Assembly: GCA_017518225.1 (NCBI GenBank)
Contig: JAFWVV010000044.1
Span: 1 to 57,535 of the forward strand
Length of the DNA stretch: 57,535 bases
Origin: Oscillospiraceae bacterium
GTDB lineage: Bacteria; Bacillota; Clostridia; Oscillospirales; Oscillospiraceae
Direction: 5' to 3'
The translations under genes and the position numbers were made by a program. Below the pieces are notes generated by a model. It was given only the letters and a program-made list of their open reading frames with translations, was not told the DNA's origin and ran no database searches. The first letter of the stretch is position 1; every line of letters begins with the position of its first letter. Below are positions 42,938 to 50,124 of this stretch, piece by piece.

Positions 42938-43402
42938 TTACGATGATCGAGAACTCAGATAATCCTCCAGGATTTCTTCAACGTCACTTTCATTTGGCGC
43001 ATATCCTTCATGGATTTCGTTGCAGAGCCATGCATAGTAATCAGAAATTGCTTCGATAAAAGATGTTAAGACCTCTTCCAACGTAGTATTCTCAGTCCGT
43101 ACTGGTAAACGGATCACGGGAATGCTGTTTGGATCATTGAAAACTGGGTAATCAGTAAAATCAGTCCAATAAAACTGATAACCGACCCGCTTGCCTTCAC
43201 GGCTGATGAGATATTGCTTAAATTCAAAATCAACCCATAGTGATATGGGTACAGAATACCGGCTCTCAACCCAGCTTACAAAGGAGCGCATTTCCTTTAC
43301 AGTTTCAGGCGGGATCTTTTTGTCAAAACCAATGTTGAAGCCAGACTCAATCTCATCTGAAATCTGAAGCTGAACAGATTGCGCCTTTTCCCACACATTC
43401 AT
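42938..43402 (-). CDS. Hypothetical protein, 154 aa
   Basis: A soluble acidic protein with no family I recognise. An aromatic-rich middle (RVGYQFYWTDFTDYPVF) is followed by a C-terminal acidic helix (SDVEEILEDYL). ATG at 43402 has GCGGAGG upstream; the frame extends further upstream into hydrophobic non-conserved sequence without a ribosome site. It precedes the 173-aa gene by 40 bp in the same direction, so the two may be one unit. Size and location fit a polymorphic-toxin immunity protein, but no toxin gene is seen. Confidence 0.55.
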   Translation of the reverse strand: MNVWEKAQSVQLQISDEIESGFNIGFDKKIPPETVKEMRSFVSWVESRYSVPISLWVDFEFKQYLISREGKRVGYQFYWTDFTDYPVFNDPNSIPVIRLPVRTENTTLEEVLTSFIEAISDYYAWLCNEIHEGYAPNESDVEEILEDYLSSRSS

Positions 43403-43499
43403 CAGAGCAGCCTCCGCGTTTGTAACTGCCTTGATTATACCAGATAGATAAAAGATATCAATAATGAAAACAATGTAGCTTTTAAGCAAAAGTAATTGA

Positions 43500-43619
43500 T
43501 ACGGTAATTGAGGTGGGGGGGTAATCGACCTGCGCTGCGGCGCAGGCCAGGTCGCGGGGAAAACGTGCCACCGGCACGTTTTCTAACACCGCTCCCGTTC
43601 GATTCCCGATCCATAGCCA
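43500..43619. other. GC-rich structured patch at the recombinase end of the mobile element (att candidate)
   Basis: Downstream of the recombinase lies a patch unlike the AT-rich flank: a run of seven G, a hairpin GACCTGCG...CAGGTC (about 43528-43555), a perfect stem AAAACGTGCC/GGCACGTTTT (43560-43586) and a tRNA T-loop-like GTTCGATTCCCG (about 43594-43605). No full tRNA can be folded. The end next to a large serine recombinase is where attL or attR is expected. Confidence 0.4.
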
Positions 43620-43654
43620 CAATAAAAAGCACCCACAAGGGGTGCTTTTTATTG
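43620..43654. terminator. Terminator at the end of the recombinase gene
   Basis: Stem CAATAAAAAGCACCC against GGGTGCTTTTTATTG with a 5-nt loop; it overlaps the recombinase stop and has T-runs on both sides. Confidence 0.82.
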
Positions 43655-45139
43655 TGGTGGAGATAAGATTTCCAAATCCGAACCGGTGATGGAGGCGCGC
43701 TGTGCGAGCGCGCACTCCATGTCGTTAAAATTTACAGTTTTAGTCCCGTCCTTGTAGTTCAGTGCGATGACGGCTTTGTCATCGTAAAGGTAGATTGCAT
43801 TGACGAAGGTGCCAATCAGCATCTTCCGGTGCTCCAGCTTGGTCGTGTCGAGATGCTGGAAACGCTTGAGCCAGAAACGAATGAAGTCCTCGGACATCCT
43901 GGGCTTGGCCATCTTCTCCAAGGCAATCTTTTGGTCCAGCTCGTCCCGCGAGGCTTCCAACTGTTCCAGCCGCTCTTTCGTGGATTTCGTCAGGATTCCC
44001 TGCTGGATAGCGTTCAACAGATTATCAATGGCCGCGTTCGTCTCGCTGAGCTGCTTTTCAAAGGCTGGCAGGCTTAGGCTGTCGCGCCCCTGCAAATCCA
44101 TCACAAGCTCGATGACTGCATCCACAGTACCCGGCTCATCCAAGAACTCTTTGATTGCCTGAATGACGGTATCTTCCAGCCATTCCTTCTTCATCGTCTT
44201 CTTGGAACAGTCCTTCAGCTTGCGCTTGATCGACGAGCACTTGTAGTAATGATGCACACCGTTCCGACCGGTGCCACTCTCACCGATCATTGGTTCACCG
44301 CAGTATCCGCAAAACAATTTGCCGGAGAGTATGTACTCATCCTCTGCCTTATATCGGGCGGGGGACTTTTTGTTTTTCTCCATTCTGGCCTGTACCCGGT
44401 CAAACAAATCCTGCGGTACGATCTGGGGGATGCCATCCGGAACAAGAATATCCCGGAATCGGTACTCTCCGAGATAGCGGCGATTCTTCAAAATGTTTTC
44501 TACATCGTTGAAGCCAATCGGCTTTCCGCGGCTGTTGTGAAAGCCCTGATCGTTCATCCAGTCGCGGATCTCTTTCATCGTTGCGCCTTTGTCGTACATC
44601 TTGAAGGCTTCCAGGACAAGCGGGGCAGTGAGCGGGTCGATCTGGAAATACTGTTCTTCATCAATGACATAGCCAATTGTTTGACCGCCGCCGTTGTATT
44701 TGCACTTGAGGGCGTTCTCTGTCATGCCGCGCACGATCTTTTCGGAGAGATCCGCCGAGTAATACTCGGCGAACCCTTCCAGAATAGACTCCATCAAGAT
44801 ACCTTCGGAGCCTTCCGAAATCTTCTCTGTGGCAGAGACCACTTTGACATTGTTCTTCTTAAGAATGGTCTTGTAACGGGCGCTGTCATAGCGGTTGCGA
44901 GAAAAACGATCCAGTTTCCAGACGAGGACGATATCGAACAAGCCCTGGGCACTGTCCTTGATCATGTTTTGGAATTCCGGACGGTTATCGGTCTTTGCCG
45001 AGAAAGCCCGGTCAATGTAGTGCCTCAGGATTGTAATGTCGTTCTGCTCGGCAAAGGCGGTGCACTCGCGGATCTGTCCCTCTATGCTCTCTTCCCGCTG
45101 GTTGTCGGAAGAATAGCGGGCATAGATCACAGCCTTCAT
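43649..45139 (-). CDS. Large serine recombinase
   Basis: A 496-residue site-specific recombinase. The N-terminal resolvase domain shows YARYSSDNQ with the nucleophile Ser near residue 10, and VWKLDRFSRNRYD near 75-87 with the catalytic Arg. A Recombinase domain follows (about 165-270, GYVIDE...), then a zinc ribbon (CGYCGEP near 284-290 and C...KDCSKK) and a coiled-coil region (about 355-420). Such enzymes integrate and excise mobile elements without host factors. It overlaps the KilA-N gene by 4 bp (ATGA), so it is translationally coupled to the operon. Full length, no visible defect. Confidence 0.93.
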   Translation of the reverse strand: MKAVIYARYSSDNQREESIEGQIRECTAFAEQNDITILRHYIDRAFSAKTDNRPEFQNMIKDSAQGLFDIVLVWKLDRFSRNRYDSARYKTILKKNNVKVVSATEKISEGSEGILMESILEGFAEYYSADLSEKIVRGMTENALKCKYNGGGQTIGYVIDEEQYFQIDPLTAPLVLEAFKMYDKGATMKEIRDWMNDQGFHNSRGKPIGFNDVENILKNRRYLGEYRFRDILVPDGIPQIVPQDLFDRVQARMEKNKKSPARYKAEDEYILSGKLFCGYCGEPMIGESGTGRNGVHHYYKCSSIKRKLKDCSKKTMKKEWLEDTVIQAIKEFLDEPGTVDAVIELVMDLQGRDSLSLPAFEKQLSETNAAIDNLLNAIQQGILTKSTKERLEQLEASRDELDQKIALEKMAKPRMSEDFIRFWLKRFQHLDTTKLEHRKMLIGTFVNAIYLYDDKAVIALNYKDGTKTVNFNDMECALAQRASITGSDLEILSPPQ

Positions 45140-45996
45140 TTCTTGCCGCCCCCTTCGGGCAACTCCTTGATCCGCTCAGCCTCCGTCAGCACATGGAGCT
45201 GATACTCGGCAATCTTTTGAAGCGTTTCAAAGCGTTCAGCCTTGTCCATCCCGCTTTTGATCAGCTCGGCATTATGCGTCTCCAGATTGGAAAGCACAGT
45301 CAATTCTGCAATCGAAGCAAAGTCGCGGATATTGTAGTTTTTCGCCAAATCGGGATTGGCCTCGCGCCATGATTTGGCCGTGCAGCCGAACAAGGCCACA
45401 TTCAGCAGGTCGGCTTCATCCGCGTAGGCCAGCCACTCCGTGTTCCTGGTGTAGTTGCTCCGGGGCAGTACATAGTTTTTGACGGCGTCTGTATGAATAA
45501 GGTAGTTGCTCTTGGACAGGAAACGCTTCGCGCTCCATTGCAGCTTCAGGCGGTCATTTTCCTCGTCTTTCAGCCGCTGATACTCCTTGAGCAGATAGAG
45601 CTTGAAAACCGGGCTGATCGCCGAGCCGAATTCAAACGCGATATCCTTGTGCGCATAGGTTCCGCCGTAGCGTCCGGCCTGCACATACATGCCAATGGCA
45701 TTAGTCTTTTCGATCCACTCTTTGGCGCTGAGAGTAAAGGTATGTAATCCAGCCTCGGCTTTAAAGTGGTCGAATTCGACCACTTTAAAGTTGGGGTTGT
45801 ACATGACTTCCCATGTACCGAGAAATTCCAGTGTCGTCCGGGAGCGTAGCCAGTTTTTGATCACATCGGCAGCGCGAGATGCGTCTGTGCGCGCTTTCGC
45901 CATATCGGTCAAGCTGATATAATCATTCTGATCCAGGCTGATGACGGTAACGGGAACATCCTGGACTTTAATCAAAGACGTTTTCTTGCTGCTCAT
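45136..45996 (-). CDS. KilA-N domain protein
   Basis: A 286-residue protein. The KilA-N DNA-binding domain occupies about 15-120: YISLTDMAKAR, VIKNWLRSRTTLEFLG, cut to VIKNWLRSRTTLEF, and GRYGGTYAHKDIAFEFG, cut to GGTYAHKDIAFEF, typical of phage and integrative-element anti-repressor-like proteins. The C-terminal half is helical. Found in many Firmicutes mobile elements between a repressor and the recombinase. It overlaps both neighbours by 4 bp. Confidence 0.88.
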   Translation of the reverse strand: MSSKKTSLIKVQDVPVTVISLDQNDYISLTDMAKARTDASRAADVIKNWLRSRTTLEFLGTWEVMYNPNFKVVEFDHFKAEAGLHTFTLSAKEWIEKTNAIGMYVQAGRYGGTYAHKDIAFEFGSAISPVFKLYLLKEYQRLKDEENDRLKLQWSAKRFLSKSNYLIHTDAVKNYVLPRSNYTRNTEWLAYADEADLLNVALFGCTAKSWREANPDLAKNYNIRDFASIAELTVLSNLETHNAELIKSGMDKAERFETLQKIAEYQLHVLTEAERIKELPEGGGKK

Positions 45997-46439
45997 TTCT
46001 TTTCCTCCGATATCATTTTCAGAATCGACGCCTTGAGCTCCTTGTTGGCCCGCGTGCCCGGCTCAAAGCACATCTCCACGAACTTTGCCATATCCGGATC
46101 AAGCCGGGGCTTGTACTTGTAGGTCTTGCCCTGGGGCTTGTCCGTGCGGCCGTAGATGTAATCCATGGACACATCGAAGTAGTCCGCGAACCAAAGCAGC
46201 GTCTCCGGCGTGGGGTTGGAGAAGCCGCTCTCATAGCGGTTGAGGCTCGACTGCTGGATGCCGATCAGCTTTGCCAGCTTGTTCTGCGAGAAGCCGGCCT
46301 CCTCGCGCAGGATGCGCAAACGCTCTCCAAGAATCTGCACCTTGTCATCTATCCTTAAAATCAACATTCTTTCTAATGAGATATTAACATAACTACATAC
46401 AACTTGCAAGGGCTTTTTCACATTTTTCTTACTCTTCAT
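45993..46439 (-). CDS. XRE-family repressor
   Basis: A 148-residue regulator. The helix-turn-helix lies at about 36-92: LRILREEAGFSQNKLAKLIG, cut to REEAGFSQNKLAKLIG, recognition helix QQSSLNRYESG and the following PETLLWFADYFDVSMDYI. ATG at 46439 lies inside the end of the upstream small gene, 6 nt after AAAGGAG, so the first 24 residues are kept. A second in-frame Met at position 25 is possible. It probably controls the element operon. Confidence 0.88.
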   Translation of the reverse strand: MKSKKNVKKPLQVVCSYVNISLERMLILRIDDKVQILGERLRILREEAGFSQNKLAKLIGIQQSSLNRYESGFSNPTPETLLWFADYFDVSMDYIYGRTDKPQGKTYKYKPRLDPDMAKFVEMCFEPGTRANKELKASILKMISEEKK

Positions 46440-46605
46440 TTTCAGCTCCTTTGTTCTCTTGCTGTGCCTTCCACGCAGCGAATTCTTTTTGGCCTTCCTC
46501 GCTCTCGAACAGGGCCAGAATGTCCGGCAGGATACACCGGGCGATGGCCTCGATCTCGTGGTCCGGAAGGTCGCTATGGTTAATGGGTTTCTTCTTCCTG
46601 GGCAT
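46429..46605 (-). CDS. Small conserved mobile-element protein, 58 aa
   Basis: Starts PRKKKPINHSDLPDHEIE after Met and ends with an acidic, Gln-rich tail. Such short proteins follow relaxase genes in many Firmicutes elements; the function is unknown. ATG at 46605 is preceded by GAAAGGAG. It overlaps the relaxase end by 26 bp and the repressor start by 11 bp. Confidence 0.65.
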   Translation of the reverse strand: MPRKKKPINHSDLPDHEIEAIARCILPDILALFESEEGQKEFAAWKAQQENKGAENEE

Positions 46606-48067
46606 AGTTCTCCTTTCGTGTTTCATTATTTTTGTCCTGCGCTGCCTCACGCAGGAAGGGTCCTAATTTGGATTTGATCCGGTACAGTTCCTTCAGCTCG
46701 TCACGGATCGGCTTGAGCTGTTCGGATTCCGTTTGGTACTCAGCGGTCAGCTTGTCCAGCTCTTTCTGCCAGGTCTTCACCGGGAGCTTGTGATCCGGCG
46801 CGGCGGCGTCCAGCTTCCGCTTGGCGAGCAGGAAGAGATTGATCTCACGCTCATGCTCGGCCTTGTACTTGTCGCGGGCTTTCTTGAAGCGGATGCTGTT
46901 CCACTCTTCGTAAATCGGCGTCAGGCGCTTGAACTCCCCGGCGAAGCGGATCAGCTCGCTGAGTTCTTTCATCCGCGCAGACCTGGCATTCAGCTCCGCG
47001 GTCATGGCTGCGGACTTCTGCTGGAAGTCCTGCAGGTAGGCGTCGAAGTCTGCCAGCGTGACGATCCCGCGCTCCTGCAGGATCAGCACCAGCTCGGAAA
47101 ACTCCTTGAGGTTGCCGATCTTTGCTTTGTTCGACCAAGCGCCGGCATTGCGCTGCTCAAGTCGCTGCGTGAGCAAGTCCACCAACACGGGCGACTGTGG
47201 CGTGTTCAGCTGCTCCTTGATCTCGGCAAGCCCCTGCAGCAGTTCCTTGATGCGCCGGGCGATCTCCCGAAGCCTTTGATTCGTCGCACGGATCAACCGA
47301 TTCAGGCTGCCCTTGTCGGTGGCGAGCCCGCGCGCCTCCATCTGCCGCACAACCGGGCCTTCGTGCACAGTGGGGATCTGCTCGATGCCCTGTCGTGCAA
47401 AGGAACGATGGTCGATGCGCTCGGGCAAACCCTTCTCTTCAAATTTGCTGTTGCACAAGTCCGCCCATGCCTGCCGCCAGGATTCCAGCCGTTCCGGGCT
47501 GCCCCAATCGGTGGTCGGAACAGCCTTGAACTCATAGTCACCCCTGCCGTCCGGGATGCGGTTGCCATGCTCGTCCAGAAGGTACTCCCGCCGCTGCTTG
47601 TTGCCCCAGCTGCCGTCCGGGTTCAGCGGCCGGATCGGACACAGCACATGAAAGTGCGGATTCTGGATGCCGCCTTCTCCGGCGTCCTTCTTGTGCACGG
47701 CGTAGTCCACGATCATTCCGTGGCTCACGAAGTTCTCCAACAAAAATTGCCTTACCAGAGCAAGGTTTTCCTCTCGGGAAAACTCGTTCTGTAAGGCAAT
47801 GTCAAAGCTGTAAGCCAGCTGCGCCTTCGGGTGCTGCTCAATTCTCTCGACCTCGTTCCAGAGCGTTTCTCGATCCCGGAACCGCTCCGGCGCATGAGGT
47901 GGCAGCAAAATCTCCGAGCAGACAACGCCGCTCTTGCGCGTGTAGTCCGGGCTGTCCCCGTAATACTCGCTATGTAGTTTCTCTCCTGCGTGGTAGGCGG
48001 CTGCAGCGATAGCCGACTGCCCAGCGCTCCTCTTGATTTGCGTGACGTGAAAATGAAAGAGTGCGAT
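46580..48067 (-). CDS. MobA/MobL family relaxase, ATC start codon
   Basis: A 495-residue IncQ-type (MobQ) relaxase. The frame is open and well conserved from codon 2: ALFHFHVTQIKRSAGQSA, then AAAAYHAGEKL, the segment with the Tyr nucleophile. The three-His metal site is in NPHFHVLCPIRP near 140-151. The C-terminal half is coiled coil. Relatives start ATG-GCA-CTC; here the codon overlapping the upstream TAA is ATC (48065-48067), and the first standard start further in is a TTG about 53 codons later (47908), which would remove the catalytic region. So either ATC is used, or the gene is silenced, or the base is an error. Confidence 0.85.
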   Translation of the reverse strand: MALFHFHVTQIKRSAGQSAIAAAAYHAGEKLHSEYYGDSPDYTRKSGVVCSEILLPPHAPERFRDRETLWNEVERIEQHPKAQLAYSFDIALQNEFSREENLALVRQFLLENFVSHGMIVDYAVHKKDAGEGGIQNPHFHVLCPIRPLNPDGSWGNKQRREYLLDEHGNRIPDGRGDYEFKAVPTTDWGSPERLESWRQAWADLCNSKFEEKGLPERIDHRSFARQGIEQIPTVHEGPVVRQMEARGLATDKGSLNRLIRATNQRLREIARRIKELLQGLAEIKEQLNTPQSPVLVDLLTQRLEQRNAGAWSNKAKIGNLKEFSELVLILQERGIVTLADFDAYLQDFQQKSAAMTAELNARSARMKELSELIRFAGEFKRLTPIYEEWNSIRFKKARDKYKAEHEREINLFLLAKRKLDAAAPDHKLPVKTWQKELDKLTAEYQTESEQLKPIRDELKELYRIKSKLGPFLREAAQDKNNETRKENYAQEEETH

Positions 48068-48348
48068 TATTTATCACCACCCTTCGGAAGCAGAGGAAGG
48101 ACAGAAGGGTGGGACAGAATTTGCTCCATCAAGGAGAAGAATTCTGTTTCTCCCATTTCTTTTGTTGAAGGGGCAAGACACTCAATGGCCGCGCCTTTGG
48201 TGATCAGCCGATGTGCCCGCTTTTGCCGCTCGCCCTTTTCCAGATATGTTATCCTGTTCTTTAGCCGCTGCTGTTCATGCAGCAGCTGTTCCAGCCGCGT
48301 CTTGTCCTTCTCGTTTTGCTCTCGTAGTTTTTCGATTTTCTGGTTCAA
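48067..48348 (-). CDS. DUF3847 family mobile-element protein
   Basis: A 93-residue protein: an N-terminal coiled coil (about 1-45), then THRLI-like RAHRLITKGAAIECLAP, cut to AHRLITKGAAIE, and TEFFSLMEQIL, the DUF3847 pattern seen next to MobA/MobL genes. TTG at 48348 is chosen (7 nt after GGAGG); another TTG at 48354 is too close. Its TAA shares a base with the presumed ATC start of the relaxase. Probably an accessory to mobilization. Confidence 0.78.
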   Translation of the reverse strand: MNQKIEKLREQNEKDKTRLEQLLHEQQRLKNRITYLEKGERQKRAHRLITKGAAIECLAPSTKEMGETEFFSLMEQILSHPSVLPLLPKGGDK

Positions 48349-48463
48349 TACCAAGCCTCCTAACCATTAGATTTGTAGTTTTCTGCCTTCCGAATACCGA
48401 GATACCGCCCCGCCCGGTTCGGCATTCGGAAAGCCCTGATTTTCCTTGTTTTTTTCAGCTCTA

Positions 48464-48859
48464 TTATTCGACTGCTGCGCGTTTCCTTTTGGCGTATTCT
48501 GCCTTCTGCTTCCGCTGCGCCTCTGCCTTGCAATCCGCGCAGTATTTTGCCCGGTTGCCGGTGGAATAAAAGATCTTCCCGCAAACGGCGCAGCGCTTGC
48601 CGATGCCGGGATGAAAAATCTCCGCCTCCAGCGTGCCGGCCTCGGAGTCCTTTAACAGAACGTTCCGAAAGAATCGGCAGCTTACGGAAGCGGAGTACAG
48701 TTGAGGGCAAGGTGTATCGAGGCGGATGCAGTTGCCATTGTCGCAGTTGCTGCAAATGCTTCGGATGAGTCGCCTGGCCTCGCGGTGCTGCTGAGGGGCC
48801 ATGCGGTAGAGGGAACCGTCGGGTTTCCTCTCAATGGCCGCGAGTGGGTTTGGAATGAT
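48464..48859 (-). CDS. Cysteine-rich VLP-domain protein, probable ATC start
   Basis: A 131-residue protein with REARRLIRSICSNCDNG, cut to RLIRSICSNCDNG, CPQLYSASVSCRFFR and a C-terminal zinc ribbon (CAVCGKIF...YCADC). This is the cysteine-rich VLP family of Tn1549-like and mobilizable elements. The first ATG in frame is at 48802, without a ribosome site. The conserved-looking frame continues upstream (IPNPLAAIERKPDGSLYR), and AAAGGAG lies exactly 8 nt before an ATC codon at 48857-48859. I therefore place the start there, the second such case in this operon. Confidence 0.7.
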   Translation of the reverse strand: MIPNPLAAIERKPDGSLYRMAPQQHREARRLIRSICSNCDNGNCIRLDTPCPQLYSASVSCRFFRNVLLKDSEAGTLEAEIFHPGIGKRCAVCGKIFYSTGNRAKYCADCKAEAQRKQKAEYAKRKRAAVE

Positions 48860-48925
48860 TTTGATTTCTCCTTTCTGATTTTGGGCATGAAAAAAGCCAC
48901 ACTCATCTTTCCAGACTTGCGTGGC

Positions 48926-49780
48926 TCATGCCTTCATGTATTGTCGGTATTCTTTCTTGATGCCTTTCATTCGTTTGATCATGCTGCTGTGATTGGCAAA
49001 GCCAAGCTCAACAGCGATTTCCATATAAGTATATCCTTCCTCCCGCATTTGAACAATGCGTCGATCTGTCTCCGACAGCGTAGCAAGAAAACGCTCTGCG
49101 TCAACTTTAGTGCAGACATATTTCTCCAGATCCAGTCGGGGATCGGGGTAGTCGAACGGACGATCATCGTCTTCATCCAGGTTCTTTGAACGCAGTCGTT
49201 CCAAGGAAACTGATTGCACGCGTTTGGATCTCGAGTGATACCACTTGCGAACGAAGTCTGTCCGAACGTTTGTGCGCTGATTCTCAAAATCCTCGGCGCA
49301 TGGCATCTCATAGAGTACGTCCAACATTGGCTGCCAGCCCTGTTCCTCGATGACCTTCTTGACCACTTTCTCAAAAAGAGCATCGATCTGTTCCTTCGGA
49401 AGGAAAAGAATCTCGGCGTCTTTGGGGAGCAGAAACAGTTGCTGGAGATTCCATCCGGTTTCCTGTTCAATGCCCTTTGACCAAAGCGGCAGGGAGTAGG
49501 AAAGACGCCACACGGGAAAATCTCCGGTGTAATGTTCCTTCCATCCGGGAAAGCCGAAATGCGGAAAGGCCAGAGAGGAAACAGCGTCCATGATCTCATC
49601 GAGAAACGCATCGCTGTCGATCAAGCTCAAGAGCTCTTCCGAGCGAAACACCTGACGCGGATTGCGGGGGATCTTCATCAGCGTGGGGCATCTGTACCAG
49701 AGCTCTTCGGGCAAGAGATAGACCAGCGGAAGATAGCGAAGGTTGCTGTCATATGGAATTTTAAAAGAAATAGCAGGCAT
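48926..49780 (-). CDS. Sigma-factor-like protein with C-terminal region-4 helix-turn-helix
   Basis: A 284-residue protein. The last ~70 residues look like sigma-70 region 4: FLATLSETDRRIVQMREEGYTYMEIA, cut to LSETDRRIVQMREEG and YTYMEIAVELGFANHSS. The N-terminal 210 residues do not match sigma region 2 and are unique. Proteins of this kind occur at the start of mobile-element operons in Clostridia. It is upstream of the Cys-rich gene and downstream of the oriT candidate. The ribosome site is weak (TAGAGATATT). Confidence 0.65.
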   Translation of the reverse strand: MPAISFKIPYDSNLRYLPLVYLLPEELWYRCPTLMKIPRNPRQVFRSEELLSLIDSDAFLDEIMDAVSSLAFPHFGFPGWKEHYTGDFPVWRLSYSLPLWSKGIEQETGWNLQQLFLLPKDAEILFLPKEQIDALFEKVVKKVIEEQGWQPMLDVLYEMPCAEDFENQRTNVRTDFVRKWYHSRSKRVQSVSLERLRSKNLDEDDDRPFDYPDPRLDLEKYVCTKVDAERFLATLSETDRRIVQMREEGYTYMEIAVELGFANHSSMIKRMKGIKKEYRQYMKA

Positions 49781-49916
49781 AAAGAATATCTCTATTTATC
49801 AACGACAAAAGCTATACTAAAATGTTACCACAAAACATACTTAACAAAAAATTCATGGATATTATACGACAGGTTCCATGCCGCGTCTACAGAAATGTGT
49901 CGAAGAAAAGATGAAA

Positions 49917-49962
49917 CCCATGAAAGGAATCCGAATATTCGCAGTCGGATTTCTTTCATGGG
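49917..49962. repeat. 18-bp inverted repeat near oriT
   Basis: CCCATGAAAGGAATCCGA (49917-49934) and its complement with one mismatch (49945-49962), 10-nt loop. It lies in the 344-bp gene-free stretch 49781-50124. Confidence 0.7.
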
Positions 49963-49975
49963 TGCGCAAGGATAG

Positions 49976-50112
49976 ATGCGAAGCATCGCAAGGGGTGCAG
50001 CCCCTTGTACGGAGCAGCGCGACGCAAAAACAAACGCTCGGGCGTTTCGTCTTACTCCGCAGGACGCACAAACGGGCCAGCCGAAGCTGACCCGTATAGA
50101 AGTGCGCCATTA
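49976..50112. other. Candidate origin of transfer (IncQ/MobQ type)
   Basis: The gene-free stretch holds several small hairpins (TGCGAAGCATCGCA; AAGGGGTGCAGCCCCTT). Near its right end is a 10-bp inverted repeat ACGGGCCAGC/GCTGACCCGT (50072-50095, one mismatch, CGAA loop), followed four bases later by AAGTGCGCC (50100-50108). A repeat followed by AAGTGCGCC is the architecture of the R1162/RSF1010 nick region cut by MobA-type relaxases, matching the MobA/MobL protein encoded here. Confidence 0.65.
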
Positions 50113-50124
50113 GGAAAAACGTTT

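Noticed and set aside
43585-43618. tRNA-like 3' end (GTTCGATTCCCG...CCA)
   Set aside because: The bases on both sides of the T-loop do not pair into a T-stem, and no acceptor or anticodon arms are found upstream. Kept only as a possible att remnant.
48360-48463. Extra small gene between the Cys-rich gene and DUF3847
   Set aside because: Only a read-through frame without a start or ribosome site. A weak hairpin (CCGAAT...ATTCGG) is present but has no T-run.
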